Shown here in pieces: positions 10,139 to 17,481 of a stretch of DNA of 64,000 nucleotides. How positions within the stretch are numbered: position 1 is the stretch's first letter; every line of letters begins with the position of its first letter. Below the pieces are notes generated by a model. That model made no database searches. It was not told the DNA's origin and saw only the letters and a program-made list of their open reading frames with translations. The translations under genes and the position numbers were made by a program. Source of the stretch: an uncultured Piscinibacter sp. (GTDB lineage Bacteria > Pseudomonadota > Gammaproteobacteria > Burkholderiales > Burkholderiaceae_C); the NCBI RefSeq assembly GCF_937952055.1, contig NZ_CALFYO010000032.1:1-64000 (forward strand). The letters are read 5' to 3'.

Positions 10139-10810
10139 TCAGGGGCTGCCGCGCCGCCGTCGCACCTCGGCAGCGACCATGGCCTCGGCATACATCACCA
10201 GTCCGTCGAGCCAGCGGTCGAGCGCGTCGGGCGCACGGTTGAGTCCGGGCGCGAGGGCGTCGGTGACGTCGCGACCCACGTGAAGATGCACGCCGAGCGC
10301 TGACACGCACACCGCCAGACGCTGGATCTCGTCGTCGGGGCCGTCCACGCCGACGTGGCGGCAGAGCACCCGCACCAGCGCCTCGTGCATCGGGCGGATG
10401 CCCTGGTCGATCTCCTCGGCCCACAGGCCCGTCGGCTCGAGCATCTCGCGCATGTGCAGCTTCATGCACAGCGTGGTCAGGTCGCCCTGCTTGAGCGGTT
10501 CGAGGAAGCCGACGTACAGGCCGCGCAAGGCCTCGCGCAGGCTGAGGTCCTCGCCGCCATAGCGGCCGATCTCCTCGTCGGGAGTGGCCTGCAGATCGAA
10601 GAACACGGCACGGTACAGGCCGGCCTTGTCGCCGAAGTAGTACTTGATGGCGGCGAGGTTGGTGCCGGCAGCCTCGGCGATCTCGCGCGTCGAGGTGTTG
10701 GCATAGCCCTGGTGCGCGAACAGCGACAGCGCAGCGTGAAGCAGGCGCTCGCGCGATTGCTCACCGTCGCTGCGCGGCGTTCTCGTGCGGGCGGGGTTGA
10801 TCTCGGTCAT
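10139..10810 (-). CDS. TetR-family transcriptional regulator (CerR-like C-terminal domain)
   Basis: 223 residues. N-terminal TetR helix-turn-helix at about residues 15-60, with HQGYANTSTREIAEAAGTNLAAIKYYFGDKAGLY matching the family closely. The C-terminal ligand domain (REALRGLYVGFLEPL, LHMREMLEPTGLWAEEI) resembles the CerR/YbiH-type TetR group. It is the first gene of the efflux operon and probably represses its own transcription, since a 24-bp palindrome lies just upstream of the start. An in-frame ATG at 10819 is an alternative start. Inducer unknown. Confidence 0.93.
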   Translation of the reverse strand: MTEINPARTRTPRSDGEQSRERLLHAALSLFAHQGYANTSTREIAEAAGTNLAAIKYYFGDKAGLYRAVFFDLQATPDEEIGRYGGEDLSLREALRGLYVGFLEPLKQGDLTTLCMKLHMREMLEPTGLWAEEIDQGIRPMHEALVRVLCRHVGVDGPDDEIQRLAVCVSALGVHLHVGRDVTDALAPGLNRAPDALDRWLDGLVMYAEAMVAAEVRRRRGSP

Positions 10811-10826
10811 GCCCGACATGCTAGCA

Positions 10827-10850
10827 AGTAAATCAAACGATTGATTCACT
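10827..10850. promoter_or_regulatory. Candidate TetR operator
   Basis: Inverted repeat with 10-nt arms AGTAAATCAA and TTGATTCACT separated by 4 nt; nine of ten arm positions pair and the inner six are perfect. It lies 16 nt upstream of the tetR ATG, where a bound dimer would block transcription or escape. AT-rich symmetric sites of this size are usual for TetR dimers. Binding by this regulator is inferred from position only. Confidence 0.65.
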
Positions 10851-10861
10851 TGGGGTATTAA

Positions 10862-10875
10862 TGACCGAGTGGTCA
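10862..10875. promoter_or_regulatory. Second short palindrome in the tetR upstream region
   Basis: TGACC-GAGT-GGTCA, a perfect 5-bp inverted repeat about 35 nt further upstream of tetR than the main palindrome. It might be a site for another regulator or a promoter element. The arms are short, so chance is a real alternative. Confidence 0.3.
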
Positions 10876-10926
10876 GCATGGACATCGGGTTGACCCTGGG
10901 GTTCGAGGTCCGACATGCTGACAAGA

Positions 10927-10954
10927 CCCTGCTGACAACGTCGTGTCAGCAGGG
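10927..10954. terminator. Strong GC-rich hairpin, candidate terminator of the 10982-12067 gene
   Basis: Perfect 11-bp arms (CCCTGCTGACA and its complement) around a 6-nt loop, starting 28 nt past the stop of the minus-strand gene 10982-12067 and lying before tetR. There is no clear U-run (TCTTGTC follows on the minus strand), so either a weak intrinsic terminator or an operator is possible. The half-sequence TGCTGACAA recurs just outside the hairpin. Confidence 0.5.
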
Positions 10955-10981
10955 GTAGGCGCTCACATAGGCGCGTGGGTA

Positions 10982-12067
10982 TCAGAGCGGCAGGCTGGCC
11001 TGACGCGGGGAGGTCGGGCTGCGGCGCATCAGCACGGCATGCGGGACGTAGCCGCGCGACTCGAGGTTCCAGCCGTCGGTGGCGCAGGCCGCGTCGAGCT
11101 GTTCGATGCGCTGCGTGCCGAGCCGGCGCGCCGCGGCGAGGGCGAGCAGGGCCTCGCACTGCGCCGGCGTCAGCAGCCGCGCGAAGGCCGTCCAACGCTT
11201 CATCACCAGCGGGTTGCGCCAGGCGTCTTCCACCGCCCAACGGGCTTGCTGGGCGTCGTCGCTGCGGCCGGCCTCGAGCACGCGTGGCAGCAACGCATGG
11301 AAGAACATCTGGAAGGCGCGGCGTGCCGGCTTGCCGGGCAGCAGCACCTCGAAGCGCGCGATGCGCTGGCTCCAGCCGGGCGTCAGCAGCTGGCGGCTGA
11401 CGAAGGCCTGCAGCGCCTGGACCGGGTTGAACAGCCGCAGCCGGTTCGGCGGCAGCACCAGCAGGGGCAGCGCGCTGGCTTCGTCGTGGGACAGCGGCTC
11501 GACAAAGCTGCACAGCACGGCGACGCGCGCCCATTGGGCCACGCTGAGGCCGCCGGTTCCGGTGGAGCCGGCCGCCTCCATGTCGCGCACGATGCGAAGT
11601 GCGTCGCGGAATCCGCAGGCCGCCTTCGCGTGGTTGGCCTTGGTGCTGAGCATGGCCAGGTTGCCGGCGGCGTAGCCGGCGTCGTTGCGCACCCGGTCGA
11701 CCGAGGCGTCGCTGCCTTCGAGGGTGGCGGTGGACAGCGGCGCGCGGGTGATCGGGCAATGGCTCACCTCGAGCTGCTGCAAGTGGTTGGGCGTGACCTG
11801 CACCAGTTCGACGCTGCGTCCGCGCAGCCAGGCGTGCAGCCGCAGCTGCAGCCACTTGCGCACGTGGCGCGTGGGCAGCAGCGTGCGCGTGCCGAAGGTG
11901 GCCTGGCCGGCGAGCAGGCCATGGCGCAGGCTGGAGGGCTCCTGGTCGTAGGGCGCCGGCGGTGTCAGGCCGTGGTGGGCGTAGTCCCAGCCGAGCTCGA
12001 AGCCGATGTGCTCGTGCGCCGTGAGCGTGGTGGCGGGGCAGGGTTCGGTGGAGAAGGCGGTGGCCAT
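10982..12067 (-). CDS. Unknown protein with an HNH-endonuclease-like motif, divergent from a WYL regulator
   Basis: 361 residues, no signal peptide or membrane segment. GAGGAA lies 7 nt before the ATG. Around residues 110-160 is HCPITRAPL followed by SVDRVRNDAGYAAGNLAMLS and TKANHAK. The D-R-x-x-N-x-x-G-Y-x-x-G-N-L pattern followed by an N-H resembles the compact HNH/endonuclease-VII-like nucleases in which the first His is replaced. The remainder is helical and unrecognised. It is transcribed away from the WYL regulator, and a 23-bp palindrome in the shared 153-nt spacer lies 56 nt upstream of this start, so the regulator probably controls it. Nuclease activity is a hypothesis. Confidence 0.8.
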   Translation of the reverse strand: MATAFSTEPCPATTLTAHEHIGFELGWDYAHHGLTPPAPYDQEPSSLRHGLLAGQATFGTRTLLPTRHVRKWLQLRLHAWLRGRSVELVQVTPNHLQQLEVSHCPITRAPLSTATLEGSDASVDRVRNDAGYAAGNLAMLSTKANHAKAACGFRDALRIVRDMEAAGSTGTGGLSVAQWARVAVLCSFVEPLSHDEASALPLLVLPPNRLRLFNPVQALQAFVSRQLLTPGWSQRIARFEVLLPGKPARRAFQMFFHALLPRVLEAGRSDDAQQARWAVEDAWRNPLVMKRWTAFARLLTPAQCEALLALAAARRLGTQRIEQLDAACATDGWNLESRGYVPHAVLMRRSPTSPRQASLPL

Positions 12068-12122
12068 GGTCGGTTCCTCGGTGGCGCCGCGGGCTGCGGC
12101 ATGGGAGGCAGTCTCCAGCCCG

Positions 12123-12145
12123 GGTGGCTCAGCACGTGAGCCACC
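12123..12145. promoter_or_regulatory. Candidate WYL-regulator operator, copy 1
   Basis: Perfect inverted repeat GGTGGCTCA-N5-TGAGCCACC (spacer GCACG). It lies 56 nt upstream of the minus-strand gene start at 12067. The same arms recur 58 nt to the right with the same 5-nt spacing but a different spacer sequence, which is what a dimer-binding operator predicts. Confidence 0.75.
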
Positions 12146-12180
12146 TGCGGCAACGGCGCTCGGGGTAAGCTCGCGTCGCC

Positions 12181-12199
12181 TGGCTCACCGGATGAGCCA
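12181..12199. promoter_or_regulatory. Candidate WYL-regulator operator, copy 2
   Basis: TGGCTCA-N5-TGAGCCA (spacer CCGGA), ending 21 nt before the WYL gene start; the right half continues to TGAGCCACC exactly as in copy 1. The left arm loses symmetry at its two outer bases. Its position fits autorepression of the regulator. Confidence 0.75.
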
Positions 12200-12220
12200 C
12201 CGACCCGGTAGATCGCCGCC

Positions 12221-13204
12221 ATGGACCGCACCGAACGCTTTTACAAGATCGAACTGCTGCTGCGCAGCCGCGGCTGCGTGAGCTTCGCGACGCTGCGCGA
12301 GGAGCTGGCGGTGTCGCCGGCCACGCTCAAGCGCGACCTGCAGTACCTGCGCGACCGGCTGCATGCGCCGATCGTCTACGACGCCGACGACAACGGCTAT
12401 CGATTCGACGCTGGCGCCACGGCGCGCGGCGAGCGCCACGAGCTGCCGGGACTGTGGTTCAGCGAGCACGAGATCCACGCGCTGCTGACCATGCACCAGC
12501 TGCTAGCCGGGCTGGACGACGACGGCGTGCTGTCGCGCCACCTGCAGCCGATGCTCGAGCGGCTGCAGGGCATGCTCGGCGCCGATGCCGGGCCGTCGCG
12601 CGAATTGATGCGCCGCATCAAGGTGATCGGGACGGCGCGGCGCCGCGTGCCCAGCCGCTGGTTCGAGCTGCTCGGCAGTGCGCTGGTGCAGCGCCGGCGG
12701 GTCTGGCTGCGCTACTTCAAGCGCAGCGACCGCAGCCACAGCGAGCGCGAGGTGTCGCCGCAGCGCCTGGTGCACTACCGCGCCACCTGGTACCTCGACG
12801 CCTGGTGCCACGCCAGCGACGGCCTGCGCCGCTTCGCCCTCGACGCGGTGCGCGACGCCCGGGTGCTGGAGACGAAGGCGAAGAACGTGCCGGTGCGCGA
12901 TCTCGAGGCCGCGCTCGATGCCGGCTACGGCATCTACGGCGGCGGCGACGCGAAGGTGAAGTGGGCCACGCTGGTGTTCAGCGCCGAGGCGGCGCAGTGG
13001 GTGGCCAACGAGGAATGGCACCCGCAGCAGAAGTCGCGCCACCTCGAAGACGGCCGCTACGAGCTGCAGGTGCCCTACGCCGACGCCACCGAGCTGACGA
13101 TGGACATCCTGCGCCACGGGGACAGCGTCGAGGTCGTTGGCGACAAGGCCCTGGCCGACACGATCGGACACCGGCTGCGCCGCGCCGCCGCACAGTACGC
13201 TTGA
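12221..13204 (+). CDS. WYL-domain transcriptional regulator (DeoR-type helix-turn-helix)
   Basis: 327 residues. Residues 1-60 are a DeoR/HTH_11-type winged helix (RFYKIELLLRSRGCVSFATL, SPATLKRDLQYLRDRL). A WYL ligand-binding domain follows at about 135-215 (RVWLRYFKRS, LVHYRATWYLDAWCHASDGLRRFALDAV) and a C-terminal WCX extension at about 230-325 (WATLVFSAEAAQWVANEEW). WYL regulators sense nucleic-acid-like or nucleotide ligands and often control DNA-damage or phage-defence genes. Here it is divergent from the HNH-like gene, with duplicated palindromes between them, and precedes a DUF427 gene by 22 nt, so it probably regulates both directions. Confidence 0.93.
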   Translation: MDRTERFYKIELLLRSRGCVSFATLREELAVSPATLKRDLQYLRDRLHAPIVYDADDNGYRFDAGATARGERHELPGLWFSEHEIHALLTMHQLLAGLDDDGVLSRHLQPMLERLQGMLGADAGPSRELMRRIKVIGTARRRVPSRWFELLGSALVQRRRVWLRYFKRSDRSHSEREVSPQRLVHYRATWYLDAWCHASDGLRRFALDAVRDARVLETKAKNVPVRDLEAALDAGYGIYGGGDAKVKWATLVFSAEAAQWVANEEWHPQQKSRHLEDGRYELQVPYADATELTMDILRHGDSVEVVGDKALADTIGHRLRRAAAQYA

Positions 13205-13226
13205 GCCCTTCGCGAAGGAGAGTCCG

Positions 13227-13508
13227 ATGAAAGCGGTCTGGAACGGCGTGGTCATCGCCGAGAGCGACGACACCGTGGTGGTCGAAGGCAACCACTACTT
13301 CCCCGAGAGCAGCGTGAGGCGCGAGTACGTGAGCTTCAGCAACCACCGCACGAGCTGCCCGTGGAAGGGCCAGGCGCACTACTACAGCCTGCTCGTCAAC
13401 GGCGAGATGAACCCCGACGCCGTCTGGTACTACCCCGAGCCCAGCGAAGCCGCGCAGTCGATCAAGGGCCGGGTGGCTTTCTGGAAGGGCGTGCAGGTCA
13501 CCGAGTGA
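13227..13508 (+). CDS. DUF427-domain protein
   Basis: 93 residues, essentially only the DUF427 domain: KAVWNGVVIAESDDTVVVEGNHYFP at the start, then the conserved SCPWKGQAHYYSL and a final AVWYYPEPSEAAQSIKGRVAFW. A good ribosome site (GAAGGAGAG) precedes the ATG. Family members are small cytosolic beta-rich proteins of unknown biochemical function, often near redox or nucleotide-related genes. It is 22 nt downstream of the WYL gene on the same strand and probably cotranscribed with it. Confidence 0.92.
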   Translation: MKAVWNGVVIAESDDTVVVEGNHYFPESSVRREYVSFSNHRTSCPWKGQAHYYSLLVNGEMNPDAVWYYPEPSEAAQSIKGRVAFWKGVQVTE

Positions 13509-13584
13509 GGCGGGCACGAGCCGCGCGTCGGCGCGCTGAGTCAATGGCGCGCGGGCCGCCCGCTGCTCCGGCGGCGAGGGCGGC

Positions 13585-15633
13585 CTAGAGCGTGGCTGCC
13601 AGCCGCGTGCCCTGGTCGATGGCGCGCTTGGCGTCGAGCTCGCTGGCCTCGTGCGCCCCGCCGATCAGGTGCACCGCCACGCCGGCCGCGCGCAGCGGCG
13701 CCTCCAGCTCGCGCAGCGGCTCCTGTCCGGCGCACAGCACCACGGTGTCGCACTCGATGAGCTGGCCGTCCTGGCGCTTCTCGCCGTAGGTGACGAACAG
13801 TCCCTGGGGGACGATGCGCTCGTAGTTCACGCCACCGATCATCTCCACCTGCTTCATCTGCAGCGCGGCGCGGTGGATCCAGCCGGTGGTCTTGCCCAGA
13901 CCCTTGCCGAGCCTGCCGGCCTTGCGCTGCAGCAGCGTCACGCGGCGCGCCGGCGCGGCAGGCTGGGCGCGCACCACGCCGCCGCGCACCGCGGCGGGGT
14001 CGGCGACGCCCCATTCGGACAGCCATTCCGCGAGGTTCAGCGTCGGTGAATGGCCGGCCGGGGTGACGAGGAACTCGGCCACGTCGAAGCCGATGCCGCC
14101 CGCGCCGACGATCGCCACGCGCTCGCCGACCGGCTTGTCGTGCAGCAGCACGTCGATGTAGCTGAGCACGTTGGGGCCGTCCTGTCCGGGGATCCTCGGG
14201 TCGCGCGCGGTCACGCCGGTGGCCAGCAGCACGCCGTCGAACTGCTGCGCAGCCAGCATCTCGGCGCTCGCGCGGGTGTTCAGGTGCAGCGTCACGCCGG
14301 TGGCCTGCAGCCGCGTTGCGAAGTAGCGCAGCGTTTCGCTGAACTCCTCCTTGCCGGGAATCCTCCTGGCCATGTTGAACTGGCCGCCGATCTGCGCCGC
14401 CGACTCGTACAGATGCACCTCGTGGCCGCGCCCGGCCAGCGTGGTCGCCGCCGCCAGCCCGGCCGGGCCGGCACCAACCACGGCATAGCGCCTGCGCGCG
14501 GGCGCGCGCCGCAGCACCAACTCGGTCTCGTGGCCGGCGCGCGGGTTGACCAGGCAGCTGGCGAGCTTGAGCTGGAAGGTGTGGTCCAGGCAGGCCTGGT
14601 TGCAGGCGATGCAGGTGTTGATGTCCGCGCTGCGGCCCTGCTTTGCCTTGGCGACGAAGTCCGGATCGGCCAGCAACGGCCGCGCCAGGCTGACCATGTC
14701 GGCGCAGCCGTCGGCGAGGATCTGCTCGCCCACCTCGGGCATGTTGATGCGGTTGCTGGTGACCAGCGGGATGGTCAGGCCCGCGGCGCGCAACTCCTCG
14801 CGCATCTTCTTCGTCACCCAGGCGAACGCGCCGCGCGGCACGCTGGTGGCGATGGTCGGGATGCGCGCCTCATGCCAGCCGATGCCGGTGTTGATGATCG
14901 TTGCGCCGGCGGCGGCGACCGCCTTGGCCAGCGTCACCACCTCGCTCCAGCTGCTGCCGTCCGGGATGAGGTCGAGCATCGACAGCCGGTAGATGAGGAT
15001 GAAGTCGGGGCCTACCGCCTCGCGCACGCGCTGCACGATCTCCACCGGCAGCCGCATGCGGTTCTCGTAGGCGCCGCCCCAGGCGTCGCGGCGCTGGTTG
15101 GTGTGCGTGACGAGGAACTGGTTGATGAAGTAGCCCTCGCTGCCCATCACCTCGACGCCGTCGTAGCCGGCCTCGCGGGCGAGCCTTGCGCAGCGCACGA
15201 AGGCGCGGATCTGCCGCTCGATGCCGCGCGCGGAGAGTTCGCGCGGGGTGAAGGGCGAGATGGGCGACTGGATGCGCGAGGGCGCCACGCACAAGGGGTG
15301 GTAGCCGTAGCGGCCGGTGTGCAGGATCTGCAGCGCGATCTTGCCCCCCTCGGCATGCACGGCGTCGGTGACCTGCCTGTGGCGCCTTGCAGCGGCGGAC
15401 GTTGCCAGCGTGCCGGCGAAGGGCTTGGCCCAGCCCTCGATGTTGGGCGCGAAGCCGCCGGTGACCATCAGCCCGACGCCGCCGCGCGCACGCTCGGCGA
15501 AGAAGGCGGCCAGGGCGGGGAAGTGCTTGCGCCCGTCCTCCAGCCCGGTGTGCATGCTGCCCATCAGCACCCGGTTGGGCAGCGTGGTGAAGCCGAGGTC
15601 CAGCGGGGCGAGGAGGTGCGGGTAGGCGCTCAT
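13585..15633 (-). CDS. fadH: NADPH-dependent 2,4-dienoyl-CoA reductase
   Basis: 682 residues, close to the 672 of E. coli FadH. Residues about 5-340 are an Old-Yellow-Enzyme TIM barrel binding FMN (LPNRVLMGSMHTGLED, GYDGVEVMGSEGYFINQFL). The 4Fe-4S cysteines are in NTCIACNQACLDHTFQ and CLVNP near residues 335-365. The C-terminal half carries FAD and NAD(P)H nucleotide folds (YAVVGAGPAGLAAATTLAGRG and VAIVGAGGIGFDVAEFL). The enzyme reduces 2,4-dienoyl-CoA intermediates during beta-oxidation of unsaturated fatty acids. It stands alone, convergent with the DUF427 gene. Confidence 0.95.
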   Translation of the reverse strand: MSAYPHLLAPLDLGFTTLPNRVLMGSMHTGLEDGRKHFPALAAFFAERARGGVGLMVTGGFAPNIEGWAKPFAGTLATSAAARRHRQVTDAVHAEGGKIALQILHTGRYGYHPLCVAPSRIQSPISPFTPRELSARGIERQIRAFVRCARLAREAGYDGVEVMGSEGYFINQFLVTHTNQRRDAWGGAYENRMRLPVEIVQRVREAVGPDFILIYRLSMLDLIPDGSSWSEVVTLAKAVAAAGATIINTGIGWHEARIPTIATSVPRGAFAWVTKKMREELRAAGLTIPLVTSNRINMPEVGEQILADGCADMVSLARPLLADPDFVAKAKQGRSADINTCIACNQACLDHTFQLKLASCLVNPRAGHETELVLRRAPARRRYAVVGAGPAGLAAATTLAGRGHEVHLYESAAQIGGQFNMARRIPGKEEFSETLRYFATRLQATGVTLHLNTRASAEMLAAQQFDGVLLATGVTARDPRIPGQDGPNVLSYIDVLLHDKPVGERVAIVGAGGIGFDVAEFLVTPAGHSPTLNLAEWLSEWGVADPAAVRGGVVRAQPAAPARRVTLLQRKAGRLGKGLGKTTGWIHRAALQMKQVEMIGGVNYERIVPQGLFVTYGEKRQDGQLIECDTVVLCAGQEPLRELEAPLRAAGVAVHLIGGAHEASELDAKRAIDQGTRLAATL

Positions 15634-15681
15634 TCCGGCATGCTAGCCGGTGAGCTTCCCTCGAGCAGTCACTGCGGATCG

Positions 15682-15710
15682 GGCGGCGCCAGCCCGCTGG
15701 CGGCGCCGCC
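15682..15710. terminator. GC-rich hairpin after the RND/CsoR operon
   Basis: Arms GGCGGCGCC and GGCGCCGCC around an 11-nt loop, 39 nt beyond the stop of the last gene (15749) of the minus-strand operon and upstream of fadH. No T-run, so intrinsic termination is uncertain. Confidence 0.35.
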
Positions 15711-15748
15711 TGGAGAGGAGGCGCGGGGGTGCCTCCGGGGGCGGTTCG

Positions 15749-15988
15749 TCAAATGCCGAGGATCTGCTTCGCCTCGCCCAGCGCCTTCATCGAGTCGGCG
15801 TGCTTGCCGGCCTTGTGCGCGGCTTCACCGTCGGCGCGCAGTTGCTTGACCTTGGCGGCGTCCGCCTCGGCCAGCTTGGGATTGGTGGCGAGCTTGGCGT
15901 CGATCGCCTTCATTTCGTTCGGGCAGTTGTTGGCGAACGCGGTGCCCGCGGCGAGAACGAGCGCGGTGGCCAGGAGAGCGTGTTTCAT
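15749..15988 (-). CDS. Small secreted protein of unknown function
   Basis: 79 residues. AAGGAG lies 8 nt before the ATG. A clean Sec signal peptide (KHALLATALVLAAGTAFA) would be cleaved before NNCPNEMKAID. The mature part is about 60 residues, charged and helical (DAKLATNPKLAEADAAKVKQL, GEAAHKAGKHADSMKALGEA), with one Cys. Similar short periplasmic helical proteins are widespread in Burkholderiales but have no assigned role. It is the last gene of the minus-strand run behind the CsoR-like regulator (85-nt gap) and may have its own promoter. Confidence 0.8.
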   Translation of the reverse strand: MKHALLATALVLAAGTAFANNCPNEMKAIDAKLATNPKLAEADAAKVKQLRADGEAAHKAGKHADSMKALGEAKQILGI

Positions 15989-16073
15989 CGGGGACTCCTT
16001 CTGCTTGTCACGGCCAGGATGGGCCGTGGCGCGGAATCTATGCGCGCGCGACCACGTCCGCAACAGGGAGTAG

Positions 16074-16364
16074 TTACCGGATCTTGCCCAGCAGTGTCTC
16101 GACGTTGTCGAGCATGTGGCCCAGGTCGGCGCGTGCCGCAGGCTTGTCGCCCAGCTTGGCCGAAAGCTCCTGTTCCATGAAGCACACCGTCATGCGCACG
16201 TAGGCACTGTCCAGCGCCTTGCGCACGGCCGACATCTGGCCCGCGATGGCGAGGCACTCCTCGCCTTCCTCGATCATGCGTTGGATGCCGCGCAGCTGGC
16301 CTTCGGCCCGCTTGAGGCGGTGCAGCAGGTCGGTGCGGGACTTCTCGTCAGTCAGGACGGACAT
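16074..16364 (-). CDS. CsoR/RcnR/FrmR-family regulator with atypical thiol set
   Basis: 96 residues, all-helical DUF156 fold: RLKRAEGQLRGIQRMIEEGEECLAIAGQMSAVRKALDS is the conserved DNA-binding and first-ligand region. The family sensing Cys is present (Cys37). The second conserved position, usually His at +25, is Phe here with a Cys one residue earlier (Cys61), so the classical Cys-His-Cys copper site is absent. Two well-placed Cys without the His suggest thiol or persulfide chemistry rather than Cu(I), but that is inference. It lies in the RND/SLAC1/OsmC operon, whose promoter holds a CsoR-type palindrome at 22519-22536. Confidence 0.92.
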   Translation of the reverse strand: MSVLTDEKSRTDLLHRLKRAEGQLRGIQRMIEEGEECLAIAGQMSAVRKALDSAYVRMTVCFMEQELSAKLGDKPAARADLGHMLDNVETLLGKIR

Positions 16365-16434
16365 GTTGCATGGCTCCGCGGCGCGCGGGGCAGGAGTCGG
16401 GCGATGGGTCGGCATTGTGCGTCACGCGCGCTGC

Positions 16435-17472
16435 TTATGCAGCGCCGGCCTGCGGCTGGATGGGAATGACCGGCGGGCCCTCGGGCACCAGCAGGGTGCC
16501 GGCGCGCAGGCCGCGCACCGTGGCGAAGCTCAGGCCCAGGATGATCAGCGAGGCCAGTGCCAGCAGCGCCAGCGCCGGCACCTGCAGCCAGCGGCCTTCG
16601 GGCGTGTCGGCCAGGCGCAGCGTCAGCACGGCCAGCGCCGCCAGCGGAAAGCTGATGCCCCAATGGGGAATGCCGAAGGGCATCGAGGCGATGCGGCGCG
16701 CCAGCGTCGCGGCCCACAGCGCCAGGAACAGCGCCATGCCCCAGAGCATCCAGGTGAGGACCGGGGGGGCGCCGAACTGCATCGCGCCGGCGCCGACCAC
16801 CGCCGGCGGCGCGACGAAGATGAACATCGTCGGCAGCATGCGCTCGGGCGGCATGCCGGCCTGTCCGATGCGCACCAGGATCAGCACCATCACCGCGGGC
16901 CAGAACAGCAGCCCGAGGCCGAACTGCGCGGCCGCCCAGGCGCCGTGGCCGAGCGGCAGGCCGGCCAGCGGGGCGAGCACGTTGCCGACGATGGGAATGA
17001 ACAGCACCGGCGTCACCGCGCTCCAGTTCGGCTTCGTGTTCGGTCCCCCCACCGGACCGGCGATCCAGCGCGACAGCACCCACAGCGTGACGCCGAACTG
17101 GGCCAGCGAGGACAGCCACCACAGTGCGGACACGCCCGGAGCCTCGGTGCCGAACAGGGCCACGCCGAGGGTGGCCAGCAGCAGGCCGGAGATCGGGATG
17201 GCGGCGAAGAAGGTGTGCCGCACCGGATGGGCGAGATCCTCGCGCAGCGCGGGGCCGTGGGCCTGCCAGCGCCAGAGCATGGCCAGCGACAGCGCCACGA
17301 AGATCCCTGCGGCGATCGCCGCGGCGACCAGCGAGACGCTGGCGGCCGTCTCGCCCATCGCCGGCGCAGCGCGGTGCCAGGCGAGCGCCAGGCCGCACCA
17401 TCCCATCACGATGGCGAACCAGCCGGGCATCAGGTGTTTCAGGGGGGGGTGGTCTTTCTTCATGTGGCTCAT
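16435..17472 (-). CDS. SLAC1/TDT-family anion channel or exporter (TehA-like)
   Basis: 345 residues with about ten hydrophobic helices and almost no soluble part. It opens PLKHLMPGWFAIVMGWCGLALAW, the typical first helix of the tellurite-resistance/dicarboxylate transporter (TDT) family, which includes TehA, the plant anion channel SLAC1 and the fungal sulfite exporter Ssu1. FIPIVGNVLAPLAG and HWGISFPLAALAVLTLRLAD are further conserved segments. The protein should pass small anions across the inner membrane. Its neighbours (OsmC, DUF2892, CsoR-like regulator) make sulfite or another sulfur oxyanion a reasonable guess. It lies 9 nt after the OsmC gene. Confidence 0.9.
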   Translation of the reverse strand: MSHMKKDHPPLKHLMPGWFAIVMGWCGLALAWHRAAPAMGETAASVSLVAAAIAAGIFVALSLAMLWRWQAHGPALREDLAHPVRHTFFAAIPISGLLLATLGVALFGTEAPGVSALWWLSSLAQFGVTLWVLSRWIAGPVGGPNTKPNWSAVTPVLFIPIVGNVLAPLAGLPLGHGAWAAAQFGLGLLFWPAVMVLILVRIGQAGMPPERMLPTMFIFVAPPAVVGAGAMQFGAPPVLTWMLWGMALFLALWAATLARRIASMPFGIPHWGISFPLAALAVLTLRLADTPEGRWLQVPALALLALASLIILGLSFATVRGLRAGTLLVPEGPPVIPIQPQAGAA

Positions 17473-17481
17473 CGGGTCGGG

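Noticed and set aside
3960..10283. A 2107-codon open frame on the plus strand
   Set aside because: It is antisense to the efflux operon; its translation is Arg/Gly/His/Gln-rich with no domain, and the minus strand encodes well-conserved RND, adaptor and TolC proteins.
13554..13585. GGCCGCC/GGCGGCC inverted repeat between the DUF427 gene and fadH
   Set aside because: Short GC-only arms with an 18-nt loop are expected often at this GC content; no T-run.
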